From positions 498,334-562,333 of the forward strand of contig NZ_FMTL01000002.1 in assembly GCF_900099645.1 (NCBI RefSeq): a stretch of DNA of 64,000 nt, read 5' to 3'. Position numbers and translations under genes: made by a program. Below, piece after piece: positions 42,113-51,803 of this stretch. Source of the stretch: Pseudomonas peli (GTDB lineage: Bacteria > Pseudomonadota > Gammaproteobacteria > Pseudomonadales > Pseudomonadaceae). The first letter of the stretch is position 1, and each line of letters starts with the position of its first letter. The notes below the pieces were generated by a model. That model saw only the letters and a list, made by a program, of their open reading frames with translations, searched no databases and was not told the DNA's origin.

Positions 42113-42787
42113 ATGAGCGATAAGAAAGCGGTAATCCTGCTGTCAGGCGGTCTGGATTCGGCCACCGTAGTGGCGTTGGCTAAAGCCGATGGCTACAGCT
42201 GCTACACCATGAGTTTCGATTACGGCCAGCGTCACCGCTCTGAATTGCAGGCGGCCGAGCAGGTAGCTCGGCAACTGGGTGTGGTCGAGCACAAGGTGAT
42301 CGGCCTGAACCTGAATGGCATGGGTGGCTCGGCGCTGACTGATTCCAGTATCGAGGTGCCGGAAAGCCCGACCGAAGGCATTCCGGTAACTTACGTGCCA
42401 GCGCGCAATACGGTTTTCCTGTCGCTTGCGTTGGGTTGGGCTGAGGTGTTGGGCGCTCGGGATATTTTTATCGGTGTAAACGCGGTGGATTATTCCGGTT
42501 ACCCCGATTGCCGTCCGGAGTTTGTTGAGGCTTTCGAGCGTATGGCCAATCTGGCTACCAAGGCCGGTGTAGAAGGGCAGGGCTTTCGCATTCAGGCTCC
42601 ACTGCAGGCCATGAGCAAGGCCGAGATCGTTCAGGCTGGCGTTCAGCAGGGCGTTGATTACGCGCTGACTGTCTCTTGCTACCAGGCTGATGATCAGGGC
42701 CGTGCCTGCGGTAAATGCGACAGCTGTCGTCTGCGTGCAGCGGGCTTTACTGCCGCAGGGTTGGTTGATCCCACTCGTTATTTCTAA
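42113..42787 (+). CDS. queC: 7-cyano-7-deazaguanine synthase QueC
   Basis: 224 residues from [13 protein letters not shown] at 42113. ATP-dependent conversion of CDG to preQ0. PP-loop SGGLDSATV and C-terminal zinc cysteines in [12 protein letters not shown]. Operon with queE. Confidence 0.95.
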   Translation: MSDKKAVILLSGGLDSATVVALAKADGYSCYTMSFDYGQRHRSELQAAEQVARQLGVVEHKVIGLNLNGMGGSALTDSSIEVPESPTEGIPVTYVPARNTVFLSLALGWAEVLGARDIFIGVNAVDYSGYPDCRPEFVEAFERMANLATKAGVEGQGFRIQAPLQAMSKAEIVQAGVQQGVDYALTVSCYQADDQGRACGKCDSCRLRAAGFTAAGLVDPTRYF

Positions 42788-42805
42788 AAATTTTTCCGCG
42801 AAGTG

Positions 42806-42833
42806 TTGAATTCCTGAATTAAATCAGTATCAT
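42806..42833 (+). promoter_or_regulatory. promoter of tRNA-Lys
   Basis: TTGAAT at 42806-42811 and TATCAT at 42828-42833 with a 16-base gap, 12 bases before the tRNA. Confidence 0.6.
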
Positions 42834-42845
42834 GCGCCTCGCGTC

Positions 42846-42921
42846 GGGTCGTTAGCTCAGTTGGTAGAGCAGTTGGCTTTTAACCAATTGGTCGTAGGTT
42901 CGAATCCCACACGACCCACCA
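42846..42921 (+). tRNA. tRNA-Lys (anticodon TTT)
   Basis: 76 bases: acceptor GGGTCGT pairs with ACGACCC, D-loop AGCTCAGTTGGTAGAGC, anticodon loop CTTTTAA, T-arm GTTCGAATC, discriminator A and encoded CCA. In P. aeruginosa this gene is a known site for genomic-island insertion; here nadA follows directly. Confidence 0.97.
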
Positions 42922-42949
42922 TATTCCCTTCTTCGGAAGGTTAAAGAAG

Positions 42950-42988
42950 CCTGAAAGTTCTGATAAAAGAATTTTCAGGTTTTTTTTT
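42950..42988 (+). terminator. terminator after tRNA-Lys
   Basis: CCTGAAAGTTCT / AGAATTTTCAGG (one mismatch) around a 5-base loop, followed by nine T. Confidence 0.85.
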
Positions 42989-43087
42989 ATCTGTAATTTC
43001 CTGCCTGTGTCTGGCCGTAAGCTGTCTGCGCCGTGCCATGCAGGCGGTATACTCGCTGCACTGAAAGCATATTCAGAGCCTGATGAC

Positions 43088-44146
43088 ATGACCCAGATTC
43101 CCGAACGCCTGCTGGTACAAGCCCACCTCGATGCCAAGCAGCCCAAGCCGCTCACGCCTGAGCAAGAGGCTTTTTACCGCAGCGAAATCGCCGCAGAGCT
43201 GAAAAAGCAAAATGCCGTACTGGTCGCACACTATTACTGCGACCCGGTGTTGCAGGCGCTGGCCGAAGAAACGGGCGGCTGCGTTTCCGACTCGCTGGAG
43301 ATGGCCCGCTTTGGCAATCAGCACCCGGCGCAGACTGTGTTGGTGGCCGGCGTAAAATTCATGGGCGAAACGGCGAAAATCCTTAATCCGGAAAAGCGCG
43401 TGCTGATGCCGACGCTTGAGGCGACTTGCTCGCTTGATCTGGGTTGTCCGGTGGAAGAGTTTTCGGCGTTCTGCGATCAGCACCCGCAGCGCACGGTAGT
43501 GGTGTATGCCAATACCTCGGCGGCGGTGAAGGCGCGGGCTGATTGGGTGGTGACCTCCAGTTGCGCGGTGGAGATTGTTGAGCACCTGATGGATAACGGC
43601 GAAAGCATCATCTGGGCACCCGATCAGCACCTGGGGCGTTATATCCAGAACAAAACCGGCGCCGACATGCTGCTGTGGGACGGTGCCTGCATCGTTCACG
43701 AAGAGTTCAAAGCCAAGCAGCTGGAAGATATGAAGGCGCTGTATCCGGATGCCGCCGTGCTGGTGCACCCCGAGTCGCCGACAGCGGTGATCGATCTGGC
43801 CGATGCAGTGGGTTCTACCAGTCAGCTGATCGCCGCTGCGCAGCGTCTGCCGAACAAGACCTTTATCGTCGCCACCGACGCCGGCATCTTCTACAAGATG
43901 CAGCAGCTCTGTCCGGACAAGGAGTTTGTTGCCGCGCCCACCGCCGGCAACGGCGCTGCTTGCCGTAGCTGCGCGCATTGTCCGTGGATGGCTATGAATA
44001 CTCTGCAGCGCACCTTGGAGTGCTTGCGTGAGGGTAGTAACGAGATATTCGTCGACCCGGCATTGATCCCCAAAGCGATCAAGCCGCTCAAACGTATGCT
44101 CGACTTTACCCAGGCCGCGCGGCTCAAGCTGAGCGGGAATGCTTAA
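43088..44146 (+). CDS. nadA: quinolinate synthase NadA
   Basis: 352 residues from [11 protein letters not shown] at 43088. Condenses iminoaspartate and DHAP to quinolinate for NAD synthesis. The three 4Fe-4S ligands are expected in [16 protein letters not shown] and [29 protein letters not shown] is typical. Family-standard length. Confidence 0.96.
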   Translation: MTQIPERLLVQAHLDAKQPKPLTPEQEAFYRSEIAAELKKQNAVLVAHYYCDPVLQALAEETGGCVSDSLEMARFGNQHPAQTVLVAGVKFMGETAKILNPEKRVLMPTLEATCSLDLGCPVEEFSAFCDQHPQRTVVVYANTSAAVKARADWVVTSSCAVEIVEHLMDNGESIIWAPDQHLGRYIQNKTGADMLLWDGACIVHEEFKAKQLEDMKALYPDAAVLVHPESPTAVIDLADAVGSTSQLIAAAQRLPNKTFIVATDAGIFYKMQQLCPDKEFVAAPTAGNGAACRSCAHCPWMAMNTLQRTLECLREGSNEIFVDPALIPKAIKPLKRMLDFTQAARLKLSGNA

Positions 44147-44157
44147 GCGAGCTGTAT

Positions 44158-44188
44158 AAAAAAGCCAGGCATTTGCCTGGCTTTTTCG
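44158..44188. terminator. rho-independent terminator
   Basis: AAAAAGCCAGGC / GCCTGGCTTTTT with loop ATTT, between convergent nadA and the M48 peptidase gene. Confidence 0.88.
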
Positions 44189-44206
44189 TTTCTAGGGCGC
44201 GCAGTG

Positions 44207-45640
44207 CTAGCGAAGCATCTGCTCGATGATGCGCTGTTCTTCCATCAGCTCGCGCTGCCTGGCGTCGATGCGTGAGGCGAGTTGGAAGTTATTGCTGGCG
44301 CGGCGCTTGGCAAAGTCGAGCTGTTCCAGGGCCTGGTTATAGTCGCCGACCAGGGCGAAGAATTCGCCACGGGCCTGGTGCAGGCCGATGGTATTGCCGC
44401 TCAGGCCGCGCACTTCGGCTACCTGATACCAGACATCCGGATCTTTGCCGCGACTTTTCAGCATGTCGTCGAGAGCGCGCTCGGCTTCCTGAGTGCGCAC
44501 CTGCTTCATCAGCAGATCGATATGCGCCTGGTTGACGGGGTAATTGTTCGGATAAAGGGTCAGCAAGCGGGTGATCCGGCTTTGCGCGTCGCCTAGACGA
44601 TTGGCAGCCATATCCAGTTCAACGTGCGCCAGGTTGTAGGTGACGTCGTTGGGGGATTTGGTGAGCAGAGGTTGCAACGCTTCGCGGGCTTCTTTGTGCT
44701 GTCCGCTCTTGATCAGCGCAATCGCCAAGCCATAGCGGGCAGCTTCCAGCTGCGGATTCTCATCGAGCATATTGCGAAAGCGTTTGGCGGCGACGCCTGG
44801 GGTTTCTTCGTAGATCAGCTGCACGCGTGCGCGCATCAGCTGGTAGCGCACGCTGTCAGTGATCCCTGACGCGTTGTACTGTTCGGCGCGGTTGCGGGTG
44901 TCGGCGATGCGCGATTCCGACACCGGGTGAGTGAGGAGGAACTCCGGCGGCTTGCGATCGTAGCGGTACTGGCGCATCAGACGCTCGAACATGCTGGGCA
45001 TGGCGCGCGGATCGAAGCCGGCTTTTTCCAGGTTGACCAGGCCGATGCGGTCAGCTTCCTGCTCATTTTGTCGAGAGAAGCGTCGTTGTTCCTGCATCGC
45101 TGCTGCTTGGGTCGAGGCGATGGCGGCGATGCCCAGGTCGCCAGCGCCAGCCGCCGCTGCGACGATACCTGCGAGCAGTCCGGCCATCACCGGGATCTGC
45201 ATGCGCTGCTGTGCTTCTAGCCCTCGAGCGAAGTGGCGTTGTGACAAGTGCGCCAGTTCGTGAGCCATAACCGAGGCGTACTCGGCTTCGGTCTGCGCAT
45301 ACAGAAACAGGCCGCCGTTGACCCCGACAATTCCACCGGGCGCGGCAAAGGCGTTGATCTGTGGGCTGTTGAGCAGAACGAACTCCAGGCGTCGATCCTG
45401 CAGTTGGCTGGTTTCGCTCAGGCGATAGACGCTGGTTTCGACGAAGTCCTTGAGCTGTGGGTCGTCGAGCTGGCTGACTTGGCTGCGAACCAGGCTCAGC
45501 CAGGCGCGGCCCAACTGGTGCTCTTGCTGTGGGGAAACAATGGCGGAACTGGCATCGCCAAGGGAGGGCAGGTCACTGGCCGTGGCGGGGGCTGCCAGCA
45601 GGCAGGCCAGCGTCAACAGGGTAGGGCGCAGAAGGCTCAT
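44207..45640 (-). CDS. bepA: M48 family metalloprotease, BepA-like
   Basis: 477 residues from the ATG at 45640 (a TTG two codons before is possible). Signal peptide, zinc site HELAH at 127-131 with the third ligand Glu in NEQEADRIG, then TPR repeats (about 300-470). Periplasmic protease/chaperone for outer-membrane proteins such as LptD in E. coli; symbol by similarity of layout. Confidence 0.88.
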   Translation of the reverse strand: MSLLRPTLLTLACLLAAPATASDLPSLGDASSAIVSPQQEHQLGRAWLSLVRSQVSQLDDPQLKDFVETSVYRLSETSQLQDRRLEFVLLNSPQINAFAAPGGIVGVNGGLFLYAQTEAEYASVMAHELAHLSQRHFARGLEAQQRMQIPVMAGLLAGIVAAAAGAGDLGIAAIASTQAAAMQEQRRFSRQNEQEADRIGLVNLEKAGFDPRAMPSMFERLMRQYRYDRKPPEFLLTHPVSESRIADTRNRAEQYNASGITDSVRYQLMRARVQLIYEETPGVAAKRFRNMLDENPQLEAARYGLAIALIKSGQHKEAREALQPLLTKSPNDVTYNLAHVELDMAANRLGDAQSRITRLLTLYPNNYPVNQAHIDLLMKQVRTQEAERALDDMLKSRGKDPDVWYQVAEVRGLSGNTIGLHQARGEFFALVGDYNQALEQLDFAKRRASNNFQLASRIDARQRELMEEQRIIEQMLR

Positions 45641-45746
45641 GCACAAAGCTCGTGTCGAACAAAGGCGCTACTGTAGCTGGCTGGCGGCGGTGCTGGCCAG
45701 GGTTGTACGCCCTTGGGTATCCTTGCGGCCTTCCTGGAGTGGCTCA

Positions 45747-45998
45747 ATGACTGATATGCAATGGCGTGCCGAGGACTTCGACGCGCAACTGGACGCCTGC
45801 GGGCTCAACTGCCCGCTACCTTTACTCAAAGCCAAGCTGGAGCTAAACCGCCTGGCCAGTGGCGCGGTGCTCAAGGTTGAGGCCACTGATGCTGGCTCGC
45901 AGCGGGATTTCCGTGCCTTCGCCAGCCTGGCCGGGCATAGTCTGTTGCGTGAAGAGGTCGATAGTGGTGTGTATCGCTATTGGCTGCGCAAGGCCTAG
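45747..45998 (+). CDS. tusA: TusA-like sulfur carrier protein
   Basis: 83 residues. The CPxP motif of the family is CPLP with Cys22 in GLNCPLPLLKAK. Carries persulfide sulfur for tRNA thiolation or molybdenum cofactor; the PAO1 homologue at this locus (PA1006) has been tied to molybdopterin and biofilm traits (memory). Confidence 0.9.
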   Translation: MTDMQWRAEDFDAQLDACGLNCPLPLLKAKLELNRLASGAVLKVEATDAGSQRDFRAFASLAGHSLLREEVDSGVYRYWLRKA

Positions 45999-46059
45999 CA
46001 GCTGACAAGTGCGGTTCATAGGGATGCCTGTGAAGGCGCTGCTCAAGTAAGGAGTCACG

Positions 46060-47124
46060 ATGTTCAAGGTGTTTCAGGATTGGTTGCATCGCTATTTTTC
46101 TGATGAGCAGGCGGTGGTGCTCGCGGTGTTGTTGGTGTTGGGCTTTGCCGCGATCCTGAACCTAGGCGGCATGTTGGCTCCAGTGCTGACCGGCTTGGTG
46201 CTGGCGTTTCTGATGCAGGGGTTGGTGAATGCCTTTGAGCGCCTACGCTTGCCGCAAGTGGTGGCAGTGTGGCTGGTGTTCACCCTGTTTTTAAGCATGC
46301 TGGGTCTGTTTCTGTTGGTATTGATGCCACTGCTTTGGCAGCAGTTGAGCACCTTGTTCAATGAACTGCCGCGCATGCTTGGCGAGTGGCAGTCGCTGTT
46401 TCTGCTGCTGCCGGAGCGATACCCGACGCTGATTACCGATGTGCAGGTGCTGCAGTTAATTGAGGGCGTACGGGGCGAGGTCGGCAAGTTTGGCCAGTGG
46501 GCACTGTCGTTTTCCTTATCAAGCTTGCCGATGCTGGTCAGCATCATGATCTACCTCGTGCTGGTGCCGATTCTGGTGTTCTTCTTCCTCAAGGATCGCG
46601 AGCTGATCAGTGCGTGGTTTCGTGGTTATCTGCCGCGTGAACGTGCGTTGATCACTCAAGTGGCAGAGGAGATGAACAAGCAGATTGCCAACTACATTCG
46701 CGGGAAGGTGATCGAAATCATTATCTGTGGCGTGGTCACCTACATCGCGTTTGCCTACTTAGGGCTTAACTACGCCGCGCTGCTGGCCTTGTTGGTCGGT
46801 CTGTCTGTGGTAGTGCCATATATCGGCGCTGTGGTTGTCACTGTGCCGGTGGCGCTGATCGGGCTGTTCCAGTGGGGGCTTGGTGACCAGTTCATTTACC
46901 TGATGGTGGTCTACGGGATCATTCAGGCGCTGGACGGCAACGTCCTGGTGCCGCTGCTGTTCTCCGAGGCGGTCAATCTGCACCCGGTGGCGATCATCTG
47001 CGCGGTGCTGCTGTTTGGCGGCATGTGGGGCTTCTGGGGCGTGTTCTTCGCCATCCCGTTGGCCACGCTATTCAAAGCCGTGATCGATGCCTGGCCACGT
47101 AGTGAGCAGATAACGGCCGATTAA
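46060..47124 (+). CDS. AI-2E/PerM family permease
   Basis: 354 residues, start after AAGGAGTCACG. Eight-helix AI-2E transporter pattern: LVPILVFFFLKDRE, then helices ending in MWGFWGVFFAIPLATL. Clusters with tusA as in PAO1. Substrate unknown. A paralogue lies at 12593-13684. Confidence 0.87.
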   Translation: MFKVFQDWLHRYFSDEQAVVLAVLLVLGFAAILNLGGMLAPVLTGLVLAFLMQGLVNAFERLRLPQVVAVWLVFTLFLSMLGLFLLVLMPLLWQQLSTLFNELPRMLGEWQSLFLLLPERYPTLITDVQVLQLIEGVRGEVGKFGQWALSFSLSSLPMLVSIMIYLVLVPILVFFFLKDRELISAWFRGYLPRERALITQVAEEMNKQIANYIRGKVIEIIICGVVTYIAFAYLGLNYAALLALLVGLSVVVPYIGAVVVTVPVALIGLFQWGLGDQFIYLMVVYGIIQALDGNVLVPLLFSEAVNLHPVAIICAVLLFGGMWGFWGVFFAIPLATLFKAVIDAWPRSEQITAD

Positions 47125-47135
47125 TCTGCAGGCAA

Positions 47136-47166
47136 TAAAAAGCCGGTCAATTGACCGGCTTTTTTG
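47136..47166. terminator. rho-independent terminator
   Basis: AAAAAGCCGGTCAA / TTGACCGGCTTTTTT, a 14-bp stem between convergent permease and bcp genes. Confidence 0.9.
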
Positions 47167-47176
47167 CTCGCGCGAT

Positions 47177-47650
47177 TCAGGCTTTATTCAGTGCCTGGGC
47201 CGCGGCCAGTACCGCATCGACATGCCCGGGTACCTTCACGCCACGCCATTCCTGGCGCAATACACCTTCTTTATCGATCAGGAAGGTGCTGCGGTCCACG
47301 CCCAGGTATTCCTTGCCGTAGAGCTTCTTCAGTTTGATCACATCGAACAGCTGGCAAACGGCTTCATCTTTGTCAGAGATCAGCTCGAAGGGGAATTCCT
47401 GCTTGCACTTGAAGTTCTCGTGGGACTTCAGGCTGTCGCGCGACACGCCGAAGATCAGCGTGTTGGCTGCCTGAAAGGCCGAGTATTGGTCGCGAAAACC
47501 CTGGCCCTCGGTGGTGCAGCCCGGCGTGCTGTCCTTCGGATAAAAGTAGATCACCACTTGCTGGCCTTTGAGTGCGGACAGCTTTACGGTCTGGCCGCTG
47601 GTGGCCTCTGCCTGAAAATCTGCAACCGGGGTGTCGAGTACTACGGCCAT
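47177..47650 (-). CDS. bcp: thioredoxin-dependent thiol peroxidase (Bcp)
   Basis: 157 residues. Peroxiredoxin with peroxidatic Cys45 in DSTPGCTTEGQ. The resolving Cys that E. coli Bcp has five residues later is Gln50 here; Cys at about 84 and 101 remain. Starts 14 bases after gcvR. Confidence 0.93.
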   Translation of the reverse strand: MAVVLDTPVADFQAEATSGQTVKLSALKGQQVVIYFYPKDSTPGCTTEGQGFRDQYSAFQAANTLIFGVSRDSLKSHENFKCKQEFPFELISDKDEAVCQLFDVIKLKKLYGKEYLGVDRSTFLIDKEGVLRQEWRGVKVPGHVDAVLAAAQALNKA

Positions 47651-47664
47651 ATCGTGCTGCTCCT

Positions 47665-48222
47665 TTATGGGTTCTGCGGACGCCAGGGTTCAATCAAAGC
47701 GTCCAGATTCAACGCATCGGCAAAGTCGAGAAACTGATCACGCAACCAGCTGATCTGCGTGCCGGCTGGCAAGGTCACGGTAAGGGTCGCGTTGAGCATG
47801 GTGCCGCCGGTCTGCGGGGCCTGGTAGGTGTCGCAGGTGAGGTTTTCCAGTTCGACGTGATGGTCGAGAAAGAACTGGCACAGCTCATTAAGGATGTCCG
47901 GGCGGTAGGCCGAGCTGACATACGCCACATAAGGCAGCGCCTGTGGGCGGCTTTCCGAGGCGGCGCTGCGAATCACGTTGACCGAGAAGCTGTGCTTCTT
48001 CGCCAGCGCCGGCAGGCTTGACTCCAAGCGAGCCAGTGCATCCCAGCTGCCGGATATCTGCAAGACCAGTGCGCTGTACTCGCCATGCCGACTGAGGCGA
48101 GTACTGACCACGGCGCAACGGTTCTCGTGACTGGTGCGGCAGAGCACGTTGGTCAGCTCCATGGCGTTGGGACCGAGGGCGCTGATAAGCAGGAATTGTT
48201 CGCGAACTGGGGGGGTGGACAT
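47665..48222 (-). CDS. gcvR: glycine cleavage system transcriptional repressor GcvR-like, tandem ACT
   Basis: 185 residues with two ACT domains (FLLISALGPNAMELTNVLCR; YRPDILNELCQFFLDHHVEL). Glycine-responsive regulator in E. coli that acts on GcvA. Divergent from dapA, operon with bcp, as in PAO1. Confidence 0.9.
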   Translation of the reverse strand: MSTPPVREQFLLISALGPNAMELTNVLCRTSHENRCAVVSTRLSRHGEYSALVLQISGSWDALARLESSLPALAKKHSFSVNVIRSAASESRPQALPYVAYVSSAYRPDILNELCQFFLDHHVELENLTCDTYQAPQTGGTMLNATLTVTLPAGTQISWLRDQFLDFADALNLDALIEPWRPQNP

Positions 48223-48448
48223 GCAGCCTTCCTAAACAATAAGCGGTCGAGCTGTTTATACAGCACCGATCAAAGCCGGAAGGGTAGCGAAAAGCACCGC
48301 TCAGGGGAATGCTGGCAGGGCTTGGCGATGTGGAATGTGCCGCGTTTGCCTGAGAAAGATTGTATACGCGTTGCCGAGGTACTTCGCTTGTGCAAGGCAG
48401 GTGGCCCCAGTACCATTACCGCTCTCTTTTTCCGGCAGGAGCGGTTGC

Positions 48449-49327
48449 ATGATTGCGGGCAGTATGGTGGCACTGGTTACGCCCATGGATGCACAAGGTG
48501 GTCTTGATTGGGACGGCCTGAGCAAACTGGTGGATTTCCACCTGCAAGAGGGCACCAACGCCATCGTCGCGGTCGGCACCACAGGTGAGTCCGCCACGCT
48601 TGACGTGGGTGAGCACGTAGAAGTGATCCGTCGTGTGGTCGATCAGGTAGCCGGACGTATTCCCGTCATCGCCGGTACCGGTGGCAACTCCACCCGAGAG
48701 TCAGTCGAACTGACCCGCGCTGCTAAAGATGTCGGTGCCGACGCTTGCCTGCTAGTCACCCCGTATTACAACAAGCCGACTCAGGAAGGCCTGTACCTGC
48801 ACTTCCGCCATATCGCCGAATCGGTTGCCATCCCGCAGATTCTCTACAACGTGCCGGGCCGTACGGTCTGCGACATGCTGCCGGAGACGGTTGAGCGCCT
48901 GGCCAAGATCGACAACATCATTGGTATCAAGGAAGCCACTGGCGACCTGCAGCGCGGCCAGGAAGTACTGGATCGCGTAAGCAAGGACTTCCTCGTCTAT
49001 TCCGGCGATGACGCTACTGCCGTCGAGCTGATGCTGATGGGCGGCAAGGGCAATATCTCGGTAACCGCCAACGTCGCCCCGCGCGCGATGAGCGATCTGT
49101 GCGCAGCAGCCATGCGCGGTGAAGCCGCCATTGCCCGCGCCATCAACGACCGCCTGATGCCGCTGCACAAGGCGCTGTTTATCGAATCCAACCCGATTCC
49201 GGTGAAATGGGCTCTGCATGAAATGGGTTTGATGCCAGACGGTATCCGTCTGCCACTGACCTGGCTCAGCCCACGTTGTCATGAACCGCTGCGTCAGGCC
49301 CTGCGCCAGTCCGGCGTATTGGTTTAA
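48449..49327 (+). CDS. dapA: 4-hydroxy-tetrahydrodipicolinate synthase
   Basis: 292 residues from the ATG at 48449, preceded by CAGGAGCGG; the reading from 48335 is rejected. Condenses pyruvate with aspartate semialdehyde. Schiff-base Lys161 in IIGIKEATG, Tyr133 in ILYNVPGRT, and Thr44-Thr45 in GTTGES are all in place. Confidence 0.96.
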   Translation: MIAGSMVALVTPMDAQGGLDWDGLSKLVDFHLQEGTNAIVAVGTTGESATLDVGEHVEVIRRVVDQVAGRIPVIAGTGGNSTRESVELTRAAKDVGADACLLVTPYYNKPTQEGLYLHFRHIAESVAIPQILYNVPGRTVCDMLPETVERLAKIDNIIGIKEATGDLQRGQEVLDRVSKDFLVYSGDDATAVELMLMGGKGNISVTANVAPRAMSDLCAAAMRGEAAIARAINDRLMPLHKALFIESNPIPVKWALHEMGLMPDGIRLPLTWLSPRCHEPLRQALRQSGVLV

Positions 49328-49344
49328 TTGAGGAATTACTACGC

Positions 49345-50463
49345 ATGAAGCGACTCACCGGACTCTCTGCCCTGGCCCTGATCATCGCTGGTACCAGCGG
49401 TTGCGGCTGGATCTATGGCGAAAACGGCTATTTCCGTGACCGTGGCAGCGACTACCTCGAAGCCCGTCAGACGGCCACGATGCAAATGCCGCCAAACGTC
49501 GACGCCAAACGTATCGACCCGCTGCTGCCCGTGCCGCAGCAGGTAGCTAGCACCACCGATACCGGCGAATTTATCGTGCCGCGCCCGCAAGCTCTGGCTG
49601 TGGCCGGTGATGCCAGCGAGTTCAGCCTGCAGAAGAGCGGCGAGTCGCGCTGGGTTGTGGCGCAGCGCGTACCGGCCGAAGTCTGGCCTGTTGCGCGTCA
49701 GTTCTTTGCTGACAACGGCTTCCAGATTGCAGAAGAGCGTCCGCAAACGGGCGAATTCAGCACCTCCTGGCAGCGTTTTGATGCCCTGTCTGAATCCATG
49801 GCCCGTCGTCTGAGCAGCCGCGTCTCTGGGGTGAATCCCGAGGCTGAAACCCGCGTGCGGGTGCGTATCGAGCCAGGCGTGCAGCGTAATACCAGCGAAA
49901 TCTTCGTGGTCAGCGCCGAGCGTCCAGCTGGCAGCACGGCCGATGTCGCCTTCACCAACCGCAGCAGCAACCCAAGCTTGGATGCTGCGCTGCTCGATGA
50001 AATGCTCGTGACCCTGGCGCGCAGCGCCGAGCAGGGTGGTTCGGTCTCTCTGCTGGCCGCCCGTGATTACGATGCACCGAATCGCGTCAGCCTGTCCGAA
50101 GACGGTAACGGTAACCCGGTGCTGAGCCTGGGTGCTGATTTCGACCGCGCCTGGTCCGGTGTGGGGCGCTCCCTGGAAATGGCGGATGTACGCATCGACG
50201 ACATCAACCGTAGCCTGGGCGTTTACTACATCAACCTCGCTGAGCGCGCGCAGAAGCCGGACGAAAAACCTGGCTTCTTCGGTAGCGTGTTTGGCAGCGC
50301 GCCGAGCAAGGAAGAGATCGACGCCCGAGCCGAACGCTATCAGGTACGCCTGACCGCCGTTGGCGACAGCGTGCAGGTCACCGTGGAAAAAGATCTCAAC
50401 ACTATTGCCCCCGCCGACGTGGCGCGCAAGGTGCTGGACCTGATCCAGGAAAACCTTGGCTGA
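49345..50463 (+). CDS. bamC: outer-membrane assembly lipoprotein BamC
   Basis: 372 residues. Signal peptide with lipobox TSGC (Cys20), an unstructured stretch (about 21-90) that binds BamD, then two helix-grip domains (about 95-215 and 230-370). 17 bases after dapA, as in E. coli and Pseudomonas. Confidence 0.92.
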   Translation: MKRLTGLSALALIIAGTSGCGWIYGENGYFRDRGSDYLEARQTATMQMPPNVDAKRIDPLLPVPQQVASTTDTGEFIVPRPQALAVAGDASEFSLQKSGESRWVVAQRVPAEVWPVARQFFADNGFQIAEERPQTGEFSTSWQRFDALSESMARRLSSRVSGVNPEAETRVRVRIEPGVQRNTSEIFVVSAERPAGSTADVAFTNRSSNPSLDAALLDEMLVTLARSAEQGGSVSLLAARDYDAPNRVSLSEDGNGNPVLSLGADFDRAWSGVGRSLEMADVRIDDINRSLGVYYINLAERAQKPDEKPGFFGSVFGSAPSKEEIDARAERYQVRLTAVGDSVQVTVEKDLNTIAPADVARKVLDLIQENLG

Positions 50464-50495
50464 CAGCAGGCAACTGCTACACCGGCAATACCAAT

Positions 50496-50526
50496 AGGCG
50501 AAACCCGGCGGGTTTCGCCTGTTTTG
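50496..50526 (+). terminator. terminator after bamC
   Basis: AGGCGAAACCC / GGGTTTCGCCT with loop GGC, followed by GTTTTGTTT. Confidence 0.8.
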
Positions 50527-50550
50527 TTTACCAAAGGCGGAAATTCCGAC

Positions 50551-51420
50551 ATGAGCACAGCCACCACCCTGAGTTTGAAGAAAATCTATTCGGGCAAAGT
50601 CCGTGATCTATACGAGATCGACGACAAACGCATGCTGATGGTCGCCACCGACCGCCTTTCGGCATTCGACGTGATCCTCAACGAGCCGATCCCGGAAAAG
50701 GGCAAGATCCTCACCGCCATCTCCAACTTCTGGTTCGACAAGCTCAAGGATTTGGTGCCCAACCACTTCACCGGCGACAAGGTTGAAGACATCGTCCCCG
50801 CCGCCGAACTGCCTCTGGTGGAAGGCCGCGCAGTAGTCGCCAAGCGCCTCAAGCCAGTCGCGGTAGAAGCCATCGTGCGCGGCTATATCGTTGGCTCCGG
50901 TTGGAAGGAATACCAGAAGAGCGGCACCGTTTGCGGCATCCAACTGCCTGCGGGTCTTAAGGAAGCGGCCAAGCTGCCGCAACCGATCTTCACCCCCTCG
51001 ACCAAGGCTGCCGTTGGCGACCACGACGAGAACATCAGTTTCGAACAGTGCGAAGCCATCATCGGCGCAGAGCTGGCCGCCAAAGTGCGCGATACCTCGA
51101 TTGCCCTGTACAGCGCAGCGGTTGAATACGCAGCCACGCGCGGCATCATCATCGCCGACACCAAGTTCGAATTCGGCCTTGACGAAGACGGCACCCTGAC
51201 CCTGATGGACGAAGCCCTGACCCCAGACTCCAGCCGTTTCTGGCCGGCGGACAGCTATGCAGAAGGCAAGAACCCGCCAAGCTTCGACAAGCAGTTCGTA
51301 CGCGACTGGCTGGAATCCACCGGCTGGAACAAAGAGCCACCAGCCCCAGCAGTGCCCGCCGACGTCGCGCAAAAAACCGCCGACAAATACCGCGAAGCCC
51401 TGACGCGACTCACCGTCTAA
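50551..51420 (+). CDS. purC: SAICAR synthetase, long form
   Basis: 289 residues from [15 protein letters not shown] at 50551. Joins aspartate to CAIR in purine synthesis. Family marks: [57 protein letters not shown]. This is the long subfamily common in beta-proteobacteria and xanthomonads; PAO1 PurC at the same locus is 236 residues (memory) and diverges strongly. Confidence 0.94.
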   Translation: MSTATTLSLKKIYSGKVRDLYEIDDKRMLMVATDRLSAFDVILNEPIPEKGKILTAISNFWFDKLKDLVPNHFTGDKVEDIVPAAELPLVEGRAVVAKRLKPVAVEAIVRGYIVGSGWKEYQKSGTVCGIQLPAGLKEAAKLPQPIFTPSTKAAVGDHDENISFEQCEAIIGAELAAKVRDTSIALYSAAVEYAATRGIIIADTKFEFGLDEDGTLTLMDEALTPDSSRFWPADSYAEGKNPPSFDKQFVRDWLESTGWNKEPPAPAVPADVAQKTADKYREALTRLTV

Positions 51421-51451
51421 GCCGCAGCAATACGCGCGTAAGCGCGACACA

Positions 51452-51478
51452 GAGGGGCGCTGCGGTGCCCCTTTTTGT
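51452..51478 (+). terminator. terminator after purC
   Basis: AGGGGCGC / GTGCCCCT hairpin followed by TTTTTG. Confidence 0.8.
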
Positions 51479-51575
51479 GGGCGACTGTTTAGCTTCCCAG
51501 TAGCCAGATTTTGCAGCTGTTAACCGCCTTTGATCGCAAGCATCTGAAAGTATGTGAAAAATTTCAAAACTGGGG

Positions 51576-51604
51576 TTCGCCAAACGTATTTCAGCTGTTA
51601 TCAT
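51576..51604 (+). promoter_or_regulatory. candidate promoter of tRNA-Ser
   Basis: TTCGCC (51576-51581) and TATCAT (51599-51604), 17-base gap, 12 bases before the tRNA; the -10 matches that of tRNA-Lys. Confidence 0.5.
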
Positions 51605-51616
51605 GCGCGCCGCCAC

Positions 51617-51706
51617 GGGAAGATGCCGGAGTGGCCGAACGGGACGGATTCGAAATCCGTTGTATCAGCGATGGTACCTAGGGTTCAAATCCCTATCTTC
51701 CCGCCA
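51617..51706 (+). tRNA. tRNA-Ser (anticodon CGA)
   Basis: 90 bases with a long variable arm. Acceptor GGGAAGA pairs with TCTTCCC, anticodon stem ACGGA/TCCGT around TTCGAAA, T-arm GGGTTCAAATCCC, discriminator G and CCA. Prophage genes begin about 100 bases downstream, so its 3' end is the likely attachment site. Confidence 0.97.
51680..51706 (+). other. presumed left attachment site (attL) in the tRNA-Ser 3' end
   Basis: Tyrosine integrases of this kind usually recombine in the T-arm/acceptor end of a tRNA gene. No second copy of this sequence occurs within the window, so the core length and the right end cannot be fixed. Confidence 0.4.
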
Positions 51707-51719
51707 TATAGATCGTCTA

Positions 51720-51752
51720 AGCCCCTGAAATTCCTAGAGTTTCGGGGGCTTT
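51720..51752. terminator. terminator at the left prophage border
   Basis: AGCCCCTGAAA / TTTCGGGGGCT with a 9-base loop and following TTTTTCG; may end both tRNA-Ser and leftward phage transcription. Confidence 0.75.
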
Positions 51753-51803
51753 TTCGTTTCAGGCTGGGCAAGTGTCGAAGAAGTGTCGAAAGCTGGGGTA
51801 GGG

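Noticed and set aside
43073..43978. 301-codon minus-strand ORF within nadA
   Set aside because: Antisense shadow of a certain gene.
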